A stretch of DNA of 64,000 bases from Marivivens donghaensis (lineage in GTDB: Bacteria; Pseudomonadota; Alphaproteobacteria; Rhodobacterales; Rhodobacteraceae). Numbering within the stretch: the stretch's first letter is position 1; each line of letters opens with the position of its first letter. The stretch spans positions 124,001 through 188,000 of the forward strand of contig NZ_JAATOP010000006.1 in the NCBI RefSeq assembly GCF_011806565.1, read 5' to 3'. Both the position numbers and the translations under genes were made by a program. The notes beneath the pieces are model-generated. The model had not been told where the DNA came from. It saw only the letters and a program-made list of their open reading frames with translations, and did not search any database. Positions 47,425-56,008 of the stretch are shown piece after piece.

Positions 47425-48975
47425 ATGTCGGATGTTGCAGAAGGTCGTAGCCGTCGTTCGCGTGGAGGCGGAGGTGCCGCCCGCCGTGCAGAGCGTAGCG
47501 CCGTCAGCTTCGAAACCGCCAAGTACATCGAGCGCAATATTCCGAACCTCGAAGTCCTCGACGACGAAGCGCTCTCGATCATCGAGTACAACGCCGAGAC
47601 GATCCTCGAGGAAATCGGCGTAAACTTCCCCGAAAACCCCGGTGCGCTCGCGCTGTGGAAAGAAGCCGGTGCCGACATCCAAGGCGACCGCGTCCGCATT
47701 CCCCGCGGCCTTGCCCGCGAGCTGTGCAAGACCGCTCCGTCGAAGTTCACCCAGCACGCCCGCAACCCCGAGCGTAGCGTCGAAATCGGTGGCAAGAACC
47801 TCGTTCTGGCTCCGGTCTACGGCCCGCCGTTCGTGCGTGACGCTGGTGGCCGCCGCTATGCGACCATGGAAGACTTCAACAAGTTCGTAAAACTCGGCTA
47901 CATGTCCAAGTGGCTCCACCACTCGGGCGGTACCGTTTGCGAGCCGACCGACGTGCCGGTGAACAAGCGTCACCTCGACATGCTGCTGGCTCACATGACC
48001 CTGTCGGACAAGCCGTTCATGGGGTCCGTGACCGAGCCGAGCCGTGCGCAGGATTCGGTCGAGATGTGCGAAATCCTCTTCGGTAAGGAGTTCGTCCAGA
48101 ACAACACCGTGATGACCTCGCTCATCAACATCAACTCGCCGCTGACCTTCGACAGTATTATGATGGGTGCTCTGGAAGTCTACGCGAAGAACAATCAGGC
48201 CTGCATCATCTCGCCGTTCATCGTCGGCGGCGCTATGGCTCCGGTGACCGTTGCCGGCACCCTGACGCAGGTAGCTGCCGAAACGCTCGCAGGCGTGGCC
48301 TACAGCCAGCTCGTCCGCAAGGGCGCGCCGGTTATCATGGGCGCCTTCGTGACCTCGATCGACATGAACTCGGGCGCGCCGACCTTCGGTACGCCGGAAG
48401 CCGCGCTGATCACCTACGGCACCGGCCAGCTGGCCCGCCGTATGAACCTGCCGTACCGTTCGGCAGGTAGCTTCTGCGGCTCCAAACTGCCCGACGCGCA
48501 GGCGGCTTACGAAACCGCGAACTCGCTGAACATGGGCCTCATGGCTGGCGTGAACTTCATGCTGCACTCCTGCGGCTGGCTCGAAGGCGGCCTCGTTGCC
48601 GACTTTGAAAAGTTCGTCATGGACGCCGATCAGCTCGGCGCTCTGCACGGTCTGGCCAAGGGCATCGACATGACCGAAAACGGTCAGGCGATGGACGCCA
48701 TCCGCGAAGTCGGTCCGGGCGGTCACTACCTCGGTTGTGCGCACACCCAAGCGAACTTCAAGACCGCGTTCTGGCGCACCGAACTGCTCGACTACAAGCC
48801 GTTCGAGACGTGGGACGAAGAGGGCGGCCGCGATACCCGTCAGCTGGCCTCCAGCCGTGTCGACAAGATGCTGTCGCAGTACCAGCAGCCGATGCTGGAT
48901 CCGATCATCGAGCAGAAGCTCCGCGCCTTCGTGCAGGAGAAGAAGGACTCGATGCCCGACAGCTTCTCCAGCTAA
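47425..48975 (+). CDS. Trimethylamine methyltransferase (MttB)-family protein without pyrrolysine
   Basis: 516 residues. TIM-barrel protein of the MttB superfamily, in which non-pyrrolysine members such as MtgB transfer a methyl group from glycine betaine or another quaternary amine to a corrinoid protein. It shows LEEIGVNFPENPGALALWKEAG and the GGAMAPVTVAGTLTQ and GSKLPDAQAAYE regions; the quoted runs are fragments. The frame has no internal TAG, so no pyrrolysine is encoded. The N-terminus (GRSRRSRGGGGAARRAERS) is Arg/Gly-rich. GGAGGG at 47412-47417 fixes the ATG at 47425. The partner enzymes are encoded at 14563-16557 and 1-510; the corrinoid protein is not in the window. Confidence 0.87.
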   Translation: MSDVAEGRSRRSRGGGGAARRAERSAVSFETAKYIERNIPNLEVLDDEALSIIEYNAETILEEIGVNFPENPGALALWKEAGADIQGDRVRIPRGLARELCKTAPSKFTQHARNPERSVEIGGKNLVLAPVYGPPFVRDAGGRRYATMEDFNKFVKLGYMSKWLHHSGGTVCEPTDVPVNKRHLDMLLAHMTLSDKPFMGSVTEPSRAQDSVEMCEILFGKEFVQNNTVMTSLININSPLTFDSIMMGALEVYAKNNQACIISPFIVGGAMAPVTVAGTLTQVAAETLAGVAYSQLVRKGAPVIMGAFVTSIDMNSGAPTFGTPEAALITYGTGQLARRMNLPYRSAGSFCGSKLPDAQAAYETANSLNMGLMAGVNFMLHSCGWLEGGLVADFEKFVMDADQLGALHGLAKGIDMTENGQAMDAIREVGPGGHYLGCAHTQANFKTAFWRTELLDYKPFETWDEEGGRDTRQLASSRVDKMLSQYQQPMLDPIIEQKLRAFVQEKKDSMPDSFSS

Positions 48976-48980
48976 GACCA

Positions 48981-49012
48981 TTGCCCGCGGGGGTCATACT
49001 CCGCGGGCTTCT
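48981..49012 (+). terminator. Terminator after the MttB-like gene
   Basis: GCCCGCGG (48983-48990), 10-nt loop, CCGCGGGC (49001-49008), then TTCTCG; a strong stem with a poor T-run. It overlaps the 3' end of the DUF6477 gene. Confidence 0.6.
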
Positions 49013-49293
49013 CGCGCTGCCGTCAGAAGGCGCGCTTCGGCCATGATCGCGATCAGCACCTCGATATGGCTGGCAAAGGAATAGGCAGCACGGTCGCCCA
49101 GACGCTGCTCGTTCAGATCCGCTTCCATCTCCATCAGACGCATCAACGCCTCGCCATGCCGCGGGGCCGTATTGCGTTTCAGTAGACGCGGCAGATGCCG
49201 GTCGCGGCAGTAATCAGCGACGCCGTGACGTGCGCTGCGGACCAGAAGCGACGGACGCTTCAGCGTCGAAACCATACCCAGAATATCAAACAT
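48994..49293 (-). CDS. DUF6477-type small protein
   Basis: 99 residues, basic N-terminal half (LKRPSLLVRSARHGVADYCRDRHLPRLL) and acidic helical C-terminal half (ALMRLMEMEADLNEQRLGDRAAYSF); quoted runs are fragments. I recognise it as the small DUF6477 family of Rhodobacteraceae, usually found beside the DUF6456 gene. No catalytic motif. It starts 223 bp from the divergent DUF6456-type gene. Its function is unknown. Confidence 0.65.
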   Translation of the reverse strand: MFDILGMVSTLKRPSLLVRSARHGVADYCRDRHLPRLLKRNTAPRHGEALMRLMEMEADLNEQRLGDRAAYSFASHIEVLIAIMAEARLLTAAREARGV

Positions 49294-49516
49294 CGGTGCC
49301 CCCTGATTGGCGTTTCAGTGGGACCATCCTGCACCGTGTTTTGAGGGTGTTGCGCGAAGCGGTCAGCGGGCGTTCGCCACGGTTACCCGAATTTATTCTT
49401 TAGAAACAAAGATGGAGTAACGCGGTCCTCTTAAGAAATCGGTAAGGTTAACCACTTTAGGTTGCCATTCTGTAAATGGGTCCGTGCCGAGCGCAGGACG
49501 ACAAGAGGAATGCGGG

Positions 49517-50569
49517 ATGGAAACTGCCGAAAGCCTTGCCTTTGCGGAGACGTTGCCGAAATGGCTCCCCGAGGCCGCACGAAATTATCTCATGCACACC
49601 GCCAGAGGCGTGTCGATCCGCGCGCTGGCCCGCGCCAAGGATTGCCATGCTTCCACGATTTTGCGGCAGGTCCGCAGGTACGAGAACCTGCGCGACGATC
49701 CTCTTGTCGACGACGCGCTGCAAGCGCTCTCCAACTGCGGTGCGCCCCGTAATTGTCTGACCTCAAAGGACTTCTCCATGCAACTCGAACCCAACACCAT
49801 GACCACCGTGCAGCCTGCACTGATTGATGAGACCCGCATCCGCGAGGAGGGCGGCCGCATCCTGCGCCGCTTGTGCGAGGCGGGCGCCGTGCTCGCCGTT
49901 GCCCGCGAGATGGAGATGGCCGTCGTGGTCCGCGATACGGGCGGCGAAACCACGCGGACCGCCGTCACCCCGCGCGAGATTGCGCAGGCGATGGCGCTGC
50001 GCGACTGGATCGCTTGCGAGGACCCATCGGCCCGCATCGCCCGCTACCGGATCACCGCTGCGGGGCGTCAGGCGGTTAAGGAAATGCTGGGCACGCCGCT
50101 GACCGAAGCGGGATTCGTGCGCGAAAACGCCATCTGGGACGAAGAGCCGACGCGCCGCGCCGTCACCGCCGAAAGCCCGCTCACCATGCTGGCCCGCCGC
50201 CGCGACAAGGACGGCTCCATGTTTTTGCCGCGCGAATACGTGGTTGCGGGCGAACGCCTGCGCGAGGATTTCGAGCTTGGCGGCATGTCGGCGTTCACCG
50301 TGGCGCACTGGCACGGCTTCCTGATGGGACAGGAGGTGGACACGGGCGAGCCTTCGGCGGCGAAGGACCGCGCTCTGGCCGCGCTGTCGGACCTCGGGCC
50401 GGGGCTGGGCGATGTGGTGGTGCGCTGCTGCTGCTACCTCGAAGGGCTGGAGACGATCGAGAAGGAGCTTCTCTGGGCCGCGCGGTCGGGCAAAATCGTG
50501 CTGCGGATCGCGCTCGAACGCTTGCGTCGCCACTATGACCGGATGCAGCATTCCGACCTGATCGGTTAA
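49517..50569 (+). CDS. DUF6456-family HTH protein, GafA-like candidate gene transfer agent activator
   Basis: 350 residues. N-terminal HTH-like domain (about 10-75: WLPEAARNYLMHTARGVSI, DCHASTILRQVRRYENL), a linker, and a C-terminal helical domain (about 190-345: SPLTMLARRRDKDG, CCCYLEGLETIEKELLWAAR) of the DUF6456 type. In Rhodobacter capsulatus a protein of this layout, GafA, is the direct activator of the gene transfer agent cluster and is itself under CtrA control; I match it by memory and at moderate confidence. AAGAGGA seven bases before the ATG decides the start. A GGTTAACC half-site resembling CtrA DNA is at 49447-49454. No GTA structural genes are in the window. Confidence 0.6.
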   Translation: METAESLAFAETLPKWLPEAARNYLMHTARGVSIRALARAKDCHASTILRQVRRYENLRDDPLVDDALQALSNCGAPRNCLTSKDFSMQLEPNTMTTVQPALIDETRIREEGGRILRRLCEAGAVLAVAREMEMAVVVRDTGGETTRTAVTPREIAQAMALRDWIACEDPSARIARYRITAAGRQAVKEMLGTPLTEAGFVRENAIWDEEPTRRAVTAESPLTMLARRRDKDGSMFLPREYVVAGERLREDFELGGMSAFTVAHWHGFLMGQEVDTGEPSAAKDRALAALSDLGPGLGDVVVRCCCYLEGLETIEKELLWAARSGKIVLRIALERLRRHYDRMQHSDLIG

Positions 50570-50609
50570 AGGACTTTTGCCGGATCGCCACCTGCCATAA
50601 GATCAGCTT

Positions 50610-51542
50610 ATGAACACGACCTTCCGCCAGCTCCGCTATTTCGTCGCTCTCGCCGATGCGGGAAACTTCACGCTCGCCGCAGAACTGGCGAATGTGACCC
50701 AGCCTGCGCTCTCGCTTCAGATCAAGGAATTGGAGGCGAACCTCGGCGTCAAACTGGTCGAGCGGATGCCGCGTGAAATCCGTCTGACGCGGGCCGGGCA
50801 GGATGTTCTGGCCCGTGCGCGGGTGATCCTGACCGAGGTGCGCGATCTGGAAGCCTCGGCCCGTTTACGCGGCGGCCTGAGCGGCTCGCTGACCCTCGGC
50901 GCGATCCCGACCATCGCGCCGTATCTCCTGCCGCATGTCCTCACGCGCCTGCGGTCGGCGGATATCTCGCTGGAACTGAAGGTGCGCGAGGCGCAGACGC
51001 ACCGGCTCGTCGATGCGCTGCAAAAGGGCGAGATCGACGCCGCCATCATTGCGCTGCCCATCGACCTGCACGGGCTGGAAGTGACGGAGCTGTTTTTCGA
51101 CCGCTTCCTCCTCGCGGGGAGCAAATCGCGGATCGCCAGCTACACCGAGACAGCGCCGCCGAACCCGAGCGATCTGCCGCCGGGGTCTCTGCTGCTGCTT
51201 GAAGACGGGCACTGCCTTTCGGACCAAGCGCTCGCGGTTTGCGGACTAAAAGGGCGGCGCCAAGCGGTCGATCTGTCCGCGTCCTCGCTGTCGACGCTCT
51301 GCGGCTTGGTCGGGCAGGGGTTCGGGCTGACGCTCCTCCCCGAGATGGCCGTGAACGCGGAATCGGCGGCGATGCCCGACATGGGCGTCATGCGCTTTCC
51401 CGAGCCGCAGCCCGAACGGACCATCGCGCTGGTGCGCCGTAAATCCACCGACAATGACGGCTGGTTCAGTGACCTAGCGGAGCTGATCGGCGAGGCGGGC
51501 AGGGAGCTGCTGAAAACCGCGTGCAGCCGCATCGCAGCATAA
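50610..51542 (+). CDS. oxyR: Peroxide-sensing LysR-type regulator OxyR
   Basis: 310 residues. N-terminal LysR HTH (FRQLRYFVALADAGNFTLAAE, TQPALSLQIKELE) and an effector domain in which EDGHCLSDQALAVC carries the two cysteines of OxyR, C202 and C211, at the spacing used for the H2O2-induced disulfide. This cysteine pair distinguishes OxyR from other LysR proteins. The quoted runs are fragments. Its 3' end faces the peroxiredoxin gene across a shared terminator, so a regulator and its likely target are neighbours. Confidence 0.92.
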   Translation: MNTTFRQLRYFVALADAGNFTLAAELANVTQPALSLQIKELEANLGVKLVERMPREIRLTRAGQDVLARARVILTEVRDLEASARLRGGLSGSLTLGAIPTIAPYLLPHVLTRLRSADISLELKVREAQTHRLVDALQKGEIDAAIIALPIDLHGLEVTELFFDRFLLAGSKSRIASYTETAPPNPSDLPPGSLLLLEDGHCLSDQALAVCGLKGRRQAVDLSASSLSTLCGLVGQGFGLTLLPEMAVNAESAAMPDMGVMRFPEPQPERTIALVRRKSTDNDGWFSDLAELIGEAGRELLKTACSRIAA

Positions 51543-51577
51543 CGAAAAAGGCCCGCCACAAACGGGCGGGCCTTCAA
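51543..51577. terminator. Bidirectional terminator between oxyR and the peroxiredoxin gene
   Basis: AAGGCCCGCC (51549-51558) pairs with GGCGGGCCTT (51565-51574); the T-run is strong on the minus strand (TTTTTCG), weak on the plus strand. Confidence 0.82.
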
Positions 51578-51596
51578 ACCTGTCAGAAGCTGGCGA

Positions 51597-52145
51597 TTAC
51601 GCTGCGGCTTCTGCGTTTGCTTTCTTGATCCACGACAGGACGTTTTCCGGCGACGATTCACCGTAGGGGTCTTCGCCGTGGTTGTCGCACAGGCCCGGCT
51701 CTTCGAACCATGCTTCGACAACGCCGTCGTTGATGACGGCAGCGTAGCGCCACGAGCGCAGACCGAAGCCGAGGTTGTCCTTGCGCACCAGCATGCCGAC
51801 GCGGCGGCTGAATTCGCCCGAACCGTCCGGGATGACTTTGACGTTCTTGAGGTCCTGCGCCTTGGCCCACTGGTTCATGACGAACGAGTCGTTGACCGAC
51901 ATGCAGTAGATTTCGTCGATGCCTTCGGCAGCGAAATCGGCGTGACCGTTTTCAAAGCCCGGAAGCTGGTAGGTCGAGCAGGTCGGGGTGAATGCGCCCG
52001 GCAGCGAGAACAGAACAACGCGCTTACCTGCGAAGTAATCGTTGGTGGTTTTGTCTTCCCAGCGGAACGGGTTCGGGCCTTCGATCGACTCGTCGCGAAC
52101 GCGGGTTTTGAAAGTCACCTGGGGAAGCTTGTAACCGACTTGCAT
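51597..52145 (-). CDS. Peroxiredoxin (Prx5-like)
   Basis: 182 residues from the ATG at 52145, chosen because TGGAGA lies 6 bp upstream; earlier in-frame ATGs exist. Thioredoxin-fold AhpC/TSA protein with the peroxidatic motif PGAFTPTCS and the conserved arginine region (LRSWRYAAV). The PGAFTPTCS sequence and length fit the Prx5 subfamily that takes electrons from glutaredoxin or glutathione; no fused glutaredoxin domain is present. Placed beside oxyR, it is a likely member of the peroxide response. Divergent from lipA. Confidence 0.9.
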   Translation of the reverse strand: MQVGYKLPQVTFKTRVRDESIEGPNPFRWEDKTTNDYFAGKRVVLFSLPGAFTPTCSTYQLPGFENGHADFAAEGIDEIYCMSVNDSFVMNQWAKAQDLKNVKVIPDGSGEFSRRVGMLVRKDNLGFGLRSWRYAAVINDGVVEAWFEEPGLCDNHGEDPYGESSPENVLSWIKKANAEAAA

Positions 52146-52191
52146 AGTCATCTCCATTTTGGCTTTGGCGGCTCGCGCCGCGTTTGAGCGG

Positions 52192-52220
52192 TACTTAGAA
52201 TGATTCCAGTCAAGTCTCAA
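52192..52220 (-). promoter_or_regulatory. Possible peroxiredoxin promoter
   Basis: On the minus strand TTGAGA, 17 bp, TAAGTA, ending 47 bp before the start codon. Both hexamers deviate from consensus. Confidence 0.3.
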
Positions 52221-52316
52221 TGCTGCTCTGCGGCAATACGAATGCATAGCTGGCATTCGTTGCGTTCATTCCCGAAAGGGCCTAAGTCTTTGGCAGATCG
52301 CTCGCAGGAGGAGCAC

Positions 52317-53267
52317 ATGCGCGACCTTAAGATCCCCGATCAGCGCCACCCCGAAAAGGCGCATCGCAAGGACAATGCCCAGCCGAAAAAGCCGGCATGG
52401 ATCCGTGTGAAGGCCCCGACCTCGCAGGGTTACCGCGATACCCACAAGATCATGCGCGAGCACAAGCTGGTCACCGTGTGCGAAGAAGCAGGCTGCCCGA
52501 ACGCGGGCGAATGCTGGAGCCAGGGCCACGCTACCATGATGATCATGGGCGAGATCTGTACCCGCGGCTGTACGTTCTGCAACGTCGCCACCGGTAAGCC
52601 GCAGAACCTCGATGCGTTCGAGCCGGGCCGCGTTGCCGATGCGGTCCAGAAGCTCGGCCTCAAGCACGTCGTGATCACCTCGGTCGACCGCGATGACCTT
52701 GACGATGGCGGCGCCGAGCATTTCGCGCAGACCATCCGCGCCGTCCGTCACCGTTCGCCCGATACCACCATCGAAGTGCTGACGCCCGACTTCCTCAAGT
52801 GCGGCCCTGACGCGCTGGAAACCGTCGTCGCGGCAAAGCCCGACGTGTTCAACCACAACCTCGAAACCGTGCCGGGCCTCTATCACGAAGTGCGTCCGGG
52901 TGCGCGTTACTTCCACTCGCTGCGTCTGTTGCAGCGCGTGAAGGAAATCGATCCGTCGATGTTCACTAAGTCGGGCATCATGGTCGGTCTGGGCGAAGAG
53001 CGTGCGCAGGTGTTGCAGGTCATGGACGACATGCGCTCTGCCGACATCGACTTCCTGACGATCGGCCAGTACCTCCAGCCGACCCCGAAGCACCACGCCG
53101 TGGACCGTTTCGTCACGCCCGACGAGTTCAAGTCCTATGAGCAGGCCGCTTACGGCAAGAACTTCCTGATGGTATCGGCCACGCCGCTGACCCGTTCGTC
53201 CTATCACGCAGGCGACGATTTCGCGCAGTTGCGTGCGGCGCGGAACAAGAAACTGGGTCTGGCGTGA
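52317..53267 (+). CDS. lipA: Lipoyl synthase
   Basis: Radical SAM enzyme inserting two sulfurs into octanoyl-protein. 316 residues. The auxiliary cluster motif [12 protein letters not shown] and the radical SAM motif CTRGCTFC are both intact, and the RSSY motif near the C-terminus (TRSSYHAG) supplies the auxiliary cluster serine ligand. AGGAGGAG before the ATG at 52317 decides the start; the open frame extends further upstream. Followed by the dispersed repeat and a terminator. Confidence 0.97.
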   Translation: MRDLKIPDQRHPEKAHRKDNAQPKKPAWIRVKAPTSQGYRDTHKIMREHKLVTVCEEAGCPNAGECWSQGHATMMIMGEICTRGCTFCNVATGKPQNLDAFEPGRVADAVQKLGLKHVVITSVDRDDLDDGGAEHFAQTIRAVRHRSPDTTIEVLTPDFLKCGPDALETVVAAKPDVFNHNLETVPGLYHEVRPGARYFHSLRLLQRVKEIDPSMFTKSGIMVGLGEERAQVLQVMDDMRSADIDFLTIGQYLQPTPKHHAVDRFVTPDEFKSYEQAAYGKNFLMVSATPLTRSSYHAGDDFAQLRAARNKKLGLA

Positions 53268-53281
53268 TCTGAGCGGGTACT

Positions 53282-53339
53282 GGGGGCGCTGCCCCCAGCG
53301 GCGGTGCCGCTTCCCCCGGGATATTTTTGGCACAAAGGC
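53282..53339. repeat. Dispersed GC-rich repeat, copy 2
   Basis: GGGGGCGCTGCCCCC, a GCGGC/GCCGC hairpin, then CCCCCGGGATATTT and GGCACAAAGGC; closely similar to 14489-14542. Located between the convergent lipA and Coq10-like genes. Confidence 0.75.
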
Positions 53340-53366
53340 AAAGGGCGCGGCTCCTTGCCTTTTTCG
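53334..53366 (+). terminator. Terminator after lipA
   Basis: AAAGGCAA (53334-53341) pairs with TTGCCTTT (53355-53362) with a T-run to 53364; its left arm overlaps the end of the dispersed repeat. Confidence 0.75.
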
Positions 53367-53810
53367 TTAGCCGTAGAGCTGGCGGGCGCGGTCTTCGAAG
53401 GCGCGGACGACGCGGGACATGGCTTCATTGAAGAACATGCCGGCGGCGCCTTGCAGGATGCGGCTTTTGAATTCGAAATCGACTTTGAACGCGACCTCGC
53501 AGCCGCCTTCGACATCGCGGAACTTCCAGACGCTGTTGAGGTATTTGAACGGGCCGTCGATGTAGGCGGTGTCGATCTGTTTTTTCTCGGGCCAGAGCGT
53601 GACGCGCGAGCCGAAACTTTCGCGGAAGACTTTGAAGGATACGACGAGATCGGCCAGCATGATCTGGTGGTCGCCGTGGTCGGTCACCGAACGGATGCGA
53701 GCGCCTGCGGTCCACGGGAGGAATTTGGGGTAACTCGCTACATCGGCCACCAGATCGTACATCTGCTGGGCGGTATAGGGCAGGACCTTGGATTCTTCGT
53801 GGTGCGGCAT
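53367..53810 (-). CDS. Coq10/RatA-family START-domain protein
   Basis: 147 residues, single SRPBCC/START fold. The opening [22 protein letters not shown] and YPKFLPW are typical of Coq10, which binds ubiquinone and helps its delivery to the respiratory chain; the quoted run is abbreviated. E. coli RatA is in the same family, but with no partner RatB-like gene here the ubiquinone role is more likely. Convergent with lipA. Confidence 0.85.
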   Translation of the reverse strand: MPHHEESKVLPYTAQQMYDLVADVASYPKFLPWTAGARIRSVTDHGDHQIMLADLVVSFKVFRESFGSRVTLWPEKKQIDTAYIDGPFKYLNSVWKFRDVEGGCEVAFKVDFEFKSRILQGAAGMFFNEAMSRVVRAFEDRARQLYG

Positions 53811-53953
53811 ATGTCGTCCTCGTCGTCTTCCGTCCTTTACTTACGGCGCTGAGTGGAGAGCGCAAGGGGCGAGCTTGTGTCCGAGGATATCCGTGGCGAT
53901 TTGCCCGGCTTTGGCGCATGGTGGCGGCGCAGCGGAAGACCGGAGGATTTGGC

Positions 53954-54502
53954 ATGACCACGCGCAAGTATCACATCGATCAGATGATCTCGGCCAAGGC
54001 GATTGCCGCGCGGATCGAGGCGTTGGCGGACGAGATCAAGGCCGAGTTCGACGACACGCCCAAGCTGGTGGTCGTGGGGCTGCTGCGCGGATCGTTTGTG
54101 TTCATCGCCGATCTGGTGCGGGAACTTGATCTGCCGGTGGAGGTCGATTTTATCGAAGCCTCGTCCTACGGCGACAGCACAGAAAGCTCACGCGAGGTGC
54201 GTATTCTGAAAGACCTGCGGGGGCAGATTGCGGGGCGTGATGTGCTGATCGTTGAGGATATCGTGGATACGGGGCATACGCTGTCGGCGGTGTCGGAGTA
54301 TCTGACCGCTCGCCATCCTGCGCGGATGAAGACCATTGCACTGCTCGATAAACCTGCCCGCCGCGAGGTGGATTTCAAGGCGGACTGGATCGGGTTTGAA
54401 ATTCCTGACGAGTTCGTCGTGGGATACGGGATCGACTTTGCCCAGCGGAACCGCAACCTGCCGTATATCGGCTCCGTGAAGTTCGACGACGACGAAGGAT
54501 GA
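53954..54502 (+). CDS. hpt: Hypoxanthine phosphoribosyltransferase
   Basis: Purine salvage enzyme making IMP/GMP from hypoxanthine or guanine and PRPP. 182 residues: [16 protein letters not shown], the PRPP motif [14 protein letters not shown], and [20 protein letters not shown] at 53941-53947 supports the ATG at 53954. It stands alone, 118 bp before the cytochrome genes. It complements guaB/guaA found elsewhere in the window. Confidence 0.94.
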   Translation: MTTRKYHIDQMISAKAIAARIEALADEIKAEFDDTPKLVVVGLLRGSFVFIADLVRELDLPVEVDFIEASSYGDSTESSREVRILKDLRGQIAGRDVLIVEDIVDTGHTLSAVSEYLTARHPARMKTIALLDKPARREVDFKADWIGFEIPDEFVVGYGIDFAQRNRNLPYIGSVKFDDDEG

Positions 54503-54620
54503 ATTCACCATGGCGTGATGTGCGCCGAAACATAGTGTGTCAGCGCTGGTGCGGGGTAGCTTGAAAGCTGAACTGACTGCACCATGCTTATCAATATTCT
54601 TTTATGATTAGGAGACACTC

Positions 54621-55079
54621 ATGTTTCGCACTGCCTCTTTGACCGCCGTTCTTGTTGCCGCCCTTGCGGCGCCTGCAATTGCGCAGGACGCTAACCCCGC
54701 CGTTTCGGCCCGTCAGGCACATATGGACCTGCTGGCCTTCAACCTCGGCACGCTGGGCAACATGGCCCGCGAGCGTATCGAGTATGATGCCGATGCCGCG
54801 ACCATCGCTGCGAAGAACCTCGTTGCGCTGACCTCGATCGACCAGACCGGTTACTGGGTCGAAGGCACGGATGCCGACACGCTGATGGAATCCCACGCGC
54901 TGCCCGCGATCTGGGAAAACATGGACGACTTCGAAGCCAAGACCGCCGCTCTGCATGACGCGGCCATGGCGATGGAAGAGGCCGCTGGCGTAGACCTCGC
55001 GTCGCTTCAGGCTGCGATGGGCGGTCTGGGTCAGGGTTGCGGTGGTTGCCACCAGACGTATCGTCAGTCCGACAACTGA
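54621..55079 (+). CDS. Cytochrome c' family (class II c-type cytochrome)
   Basis: 152 residues. Signal peptide ending ALAAPAIAQ directs it to the periplasm. The heme motif CGGCH lies near the C-terminus (GQGCGGCHQTYRQ), the class II arrangement; the rest is a four-helix bundle. AGGAGACACTC precedes the ATG. The next gene starts 3 bp after the stop, a dihaem cytochrome, so the two form an operon. Cytochromes c' bind NO or act as electron carriers; the fold alone does not decide. Confidence 0.88.
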   Translation: MFRTASLTAVLVAALAAPAIAQDANPAVSARQAHMDLLAFNLGTLGNMARERIEYDADAATIAAKNLVALTSIDQTGYWVEGTDADTLMESHALPAIWENMDDFEAKTAALHDAAMAMEEAAGVDLASLQAAMGGLGQGCGGCHQTYRQSDN

Positions 55080-55082
55080 TCG

Positions 55083-55973
55083 ATGAAGCGTTTACTAGCA
55101 GCCGGTGTCGCGGCCCTTGCCGTTGCGGCCGCAGCGGGCTGGGTTCTGACCGCGCCGAAGCCTCTGGACGAGACTGCCGTTTCCGGCATGACCGGCGATC
55201 CCGAAGCGGGGCGTCTGGCGTTCGCCGCCGGTGGCTGCGCATCCTGCCATATCGCGCCGGATGCGGAGGCTTCGGATCAGCCCGTGCTGTCGGGCGGTCA
55301 GGAATTCGCCTCGGAGTTCGGGATTTTCATCGCGCCGAACATTTCGCCCGACGAAGAGCACGGTATCGGCGGATGGACTGACCTCCAGTTCGTCAATGCG
55401 GTGAAGGAAGGGGTCGGGCCGGACGGAAAGCACCTTTATCCGGCGTTTCCCTATAGCTCCTACACCCGCGCGGACGTTCAGGACATTCTGGACATCGAAG
55501 CCTACATACGCACGCTGCCTGCCTCGGCAGAGCCGAACCAGCCGCATCAACTGGCGTTTCCGTTCAGCATACGCCGCAGTGTGGGTGGCTGGAAGCTCCT
55601 GTTCTTTAGCGATGACTGGGTTGTGGACGGCGATCTGACTGAGGAGCAACAGCGCGGACGCTATCTGGTGGAGGGCCTCGGTCACTGCGCCGAATGCCAT
55701 ACGCCACGCAATGCGCTGGGTGCGCTGGATACTTCGCAATGGCTGGCGGGTGCGCCCAATCCGTCGGGTCAGGGCAATATCCCGAACATCACGCCAGGGG
55801 CGCTCGATTGGAGCGCGGCGGATATCTCGGCCTATCTGGAGAGCGGGTTCACGCCCGAGTTCGACAGTGCGGGCGGCGATATGGCTCACGTGGTCGAGAA
55901 TATCTCGCAACTACCGGCCAGTGATCGCGATGCGATTGCGGCGTACCTCAAAGCGGTGCCTGCCGTGAATTGA
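55083..55973 (+). CDS. Dihaem c-type cytochrome
   Basis: 296 residues. An N-terminal hydrophobic segment (about 5-23, uncleaved anchor or signal) is followed by two class I cytochrome c domains with heme motifs CASCH (about residue 53) and CAECH (about 205). It resembles the cytochrome subunits of membrane dehydrogenases (gluconate/alcohol type) but no dehydrogenase gene is adjacent. Co-transcribed with the cytochrome c' gene, which suggests the two exchange electrons in the periplasm. A terminator follows. Confidence 0.88.
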   Translation: MKRLLAAGVAALAVAAAAGWVLTAPKPLDETAVSGMTGDPEAGRLAFAAGGCASCHIAPDAEASDQPVLSGGQEFASEFGIFIAPNISPDEEHGIGGWTDLQFVNAVKEGVGPDGKHLYPAFPYSSYTRADVQDILDIEAYIRTLPASAEPNQPHQLAFPFSIRRSVGGWKLLFFSDDWVVDGDLTEEQQRGRYLVEGLGHCAECHTPRNALGALDTSQWLAGAPNPSGQGNIPNITPGALDWSAADISAYLESGFTPEFDSAGGDMAHVVENISQLPASDRDAIAAYLKAVPAVN

Positions 55974-56008
55974 AAAAGGGAGCCAATCGGCCCCCTTTGT
56001 TTTTAAGA
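55974..56008. terminator. Bidirectional terminator between the cytochrome and amt genes
   Basis: AAAGGG-A-GCC, loop AATC, GGC-C-CCCTTT with one internal mismatch, then TGTTTTTAAG; the minus strand has TTTTTC. Confidence 0.75.

Noticed and set aside
47425..48975. Pyrrolysine-encoding TAG in the MttB homologue
   Set aside because: The frame is open without any internal TAG to its stop, so this is a non-pyrrolysine member.
47101..48981. 626-codon open frame on the minus strand opposite the MttB-like gene
   Set aside because: Shadow of the real gene; it also runs into guaA on the same strand in another frame and has no family features.
49431..49452. Full CtrA box before the GafA-like gene (TTAAG ... 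TTAACC)
   Set aside because: The two half-sites are 13 bp apart instead of 7, so at best there is an isolated half-site.
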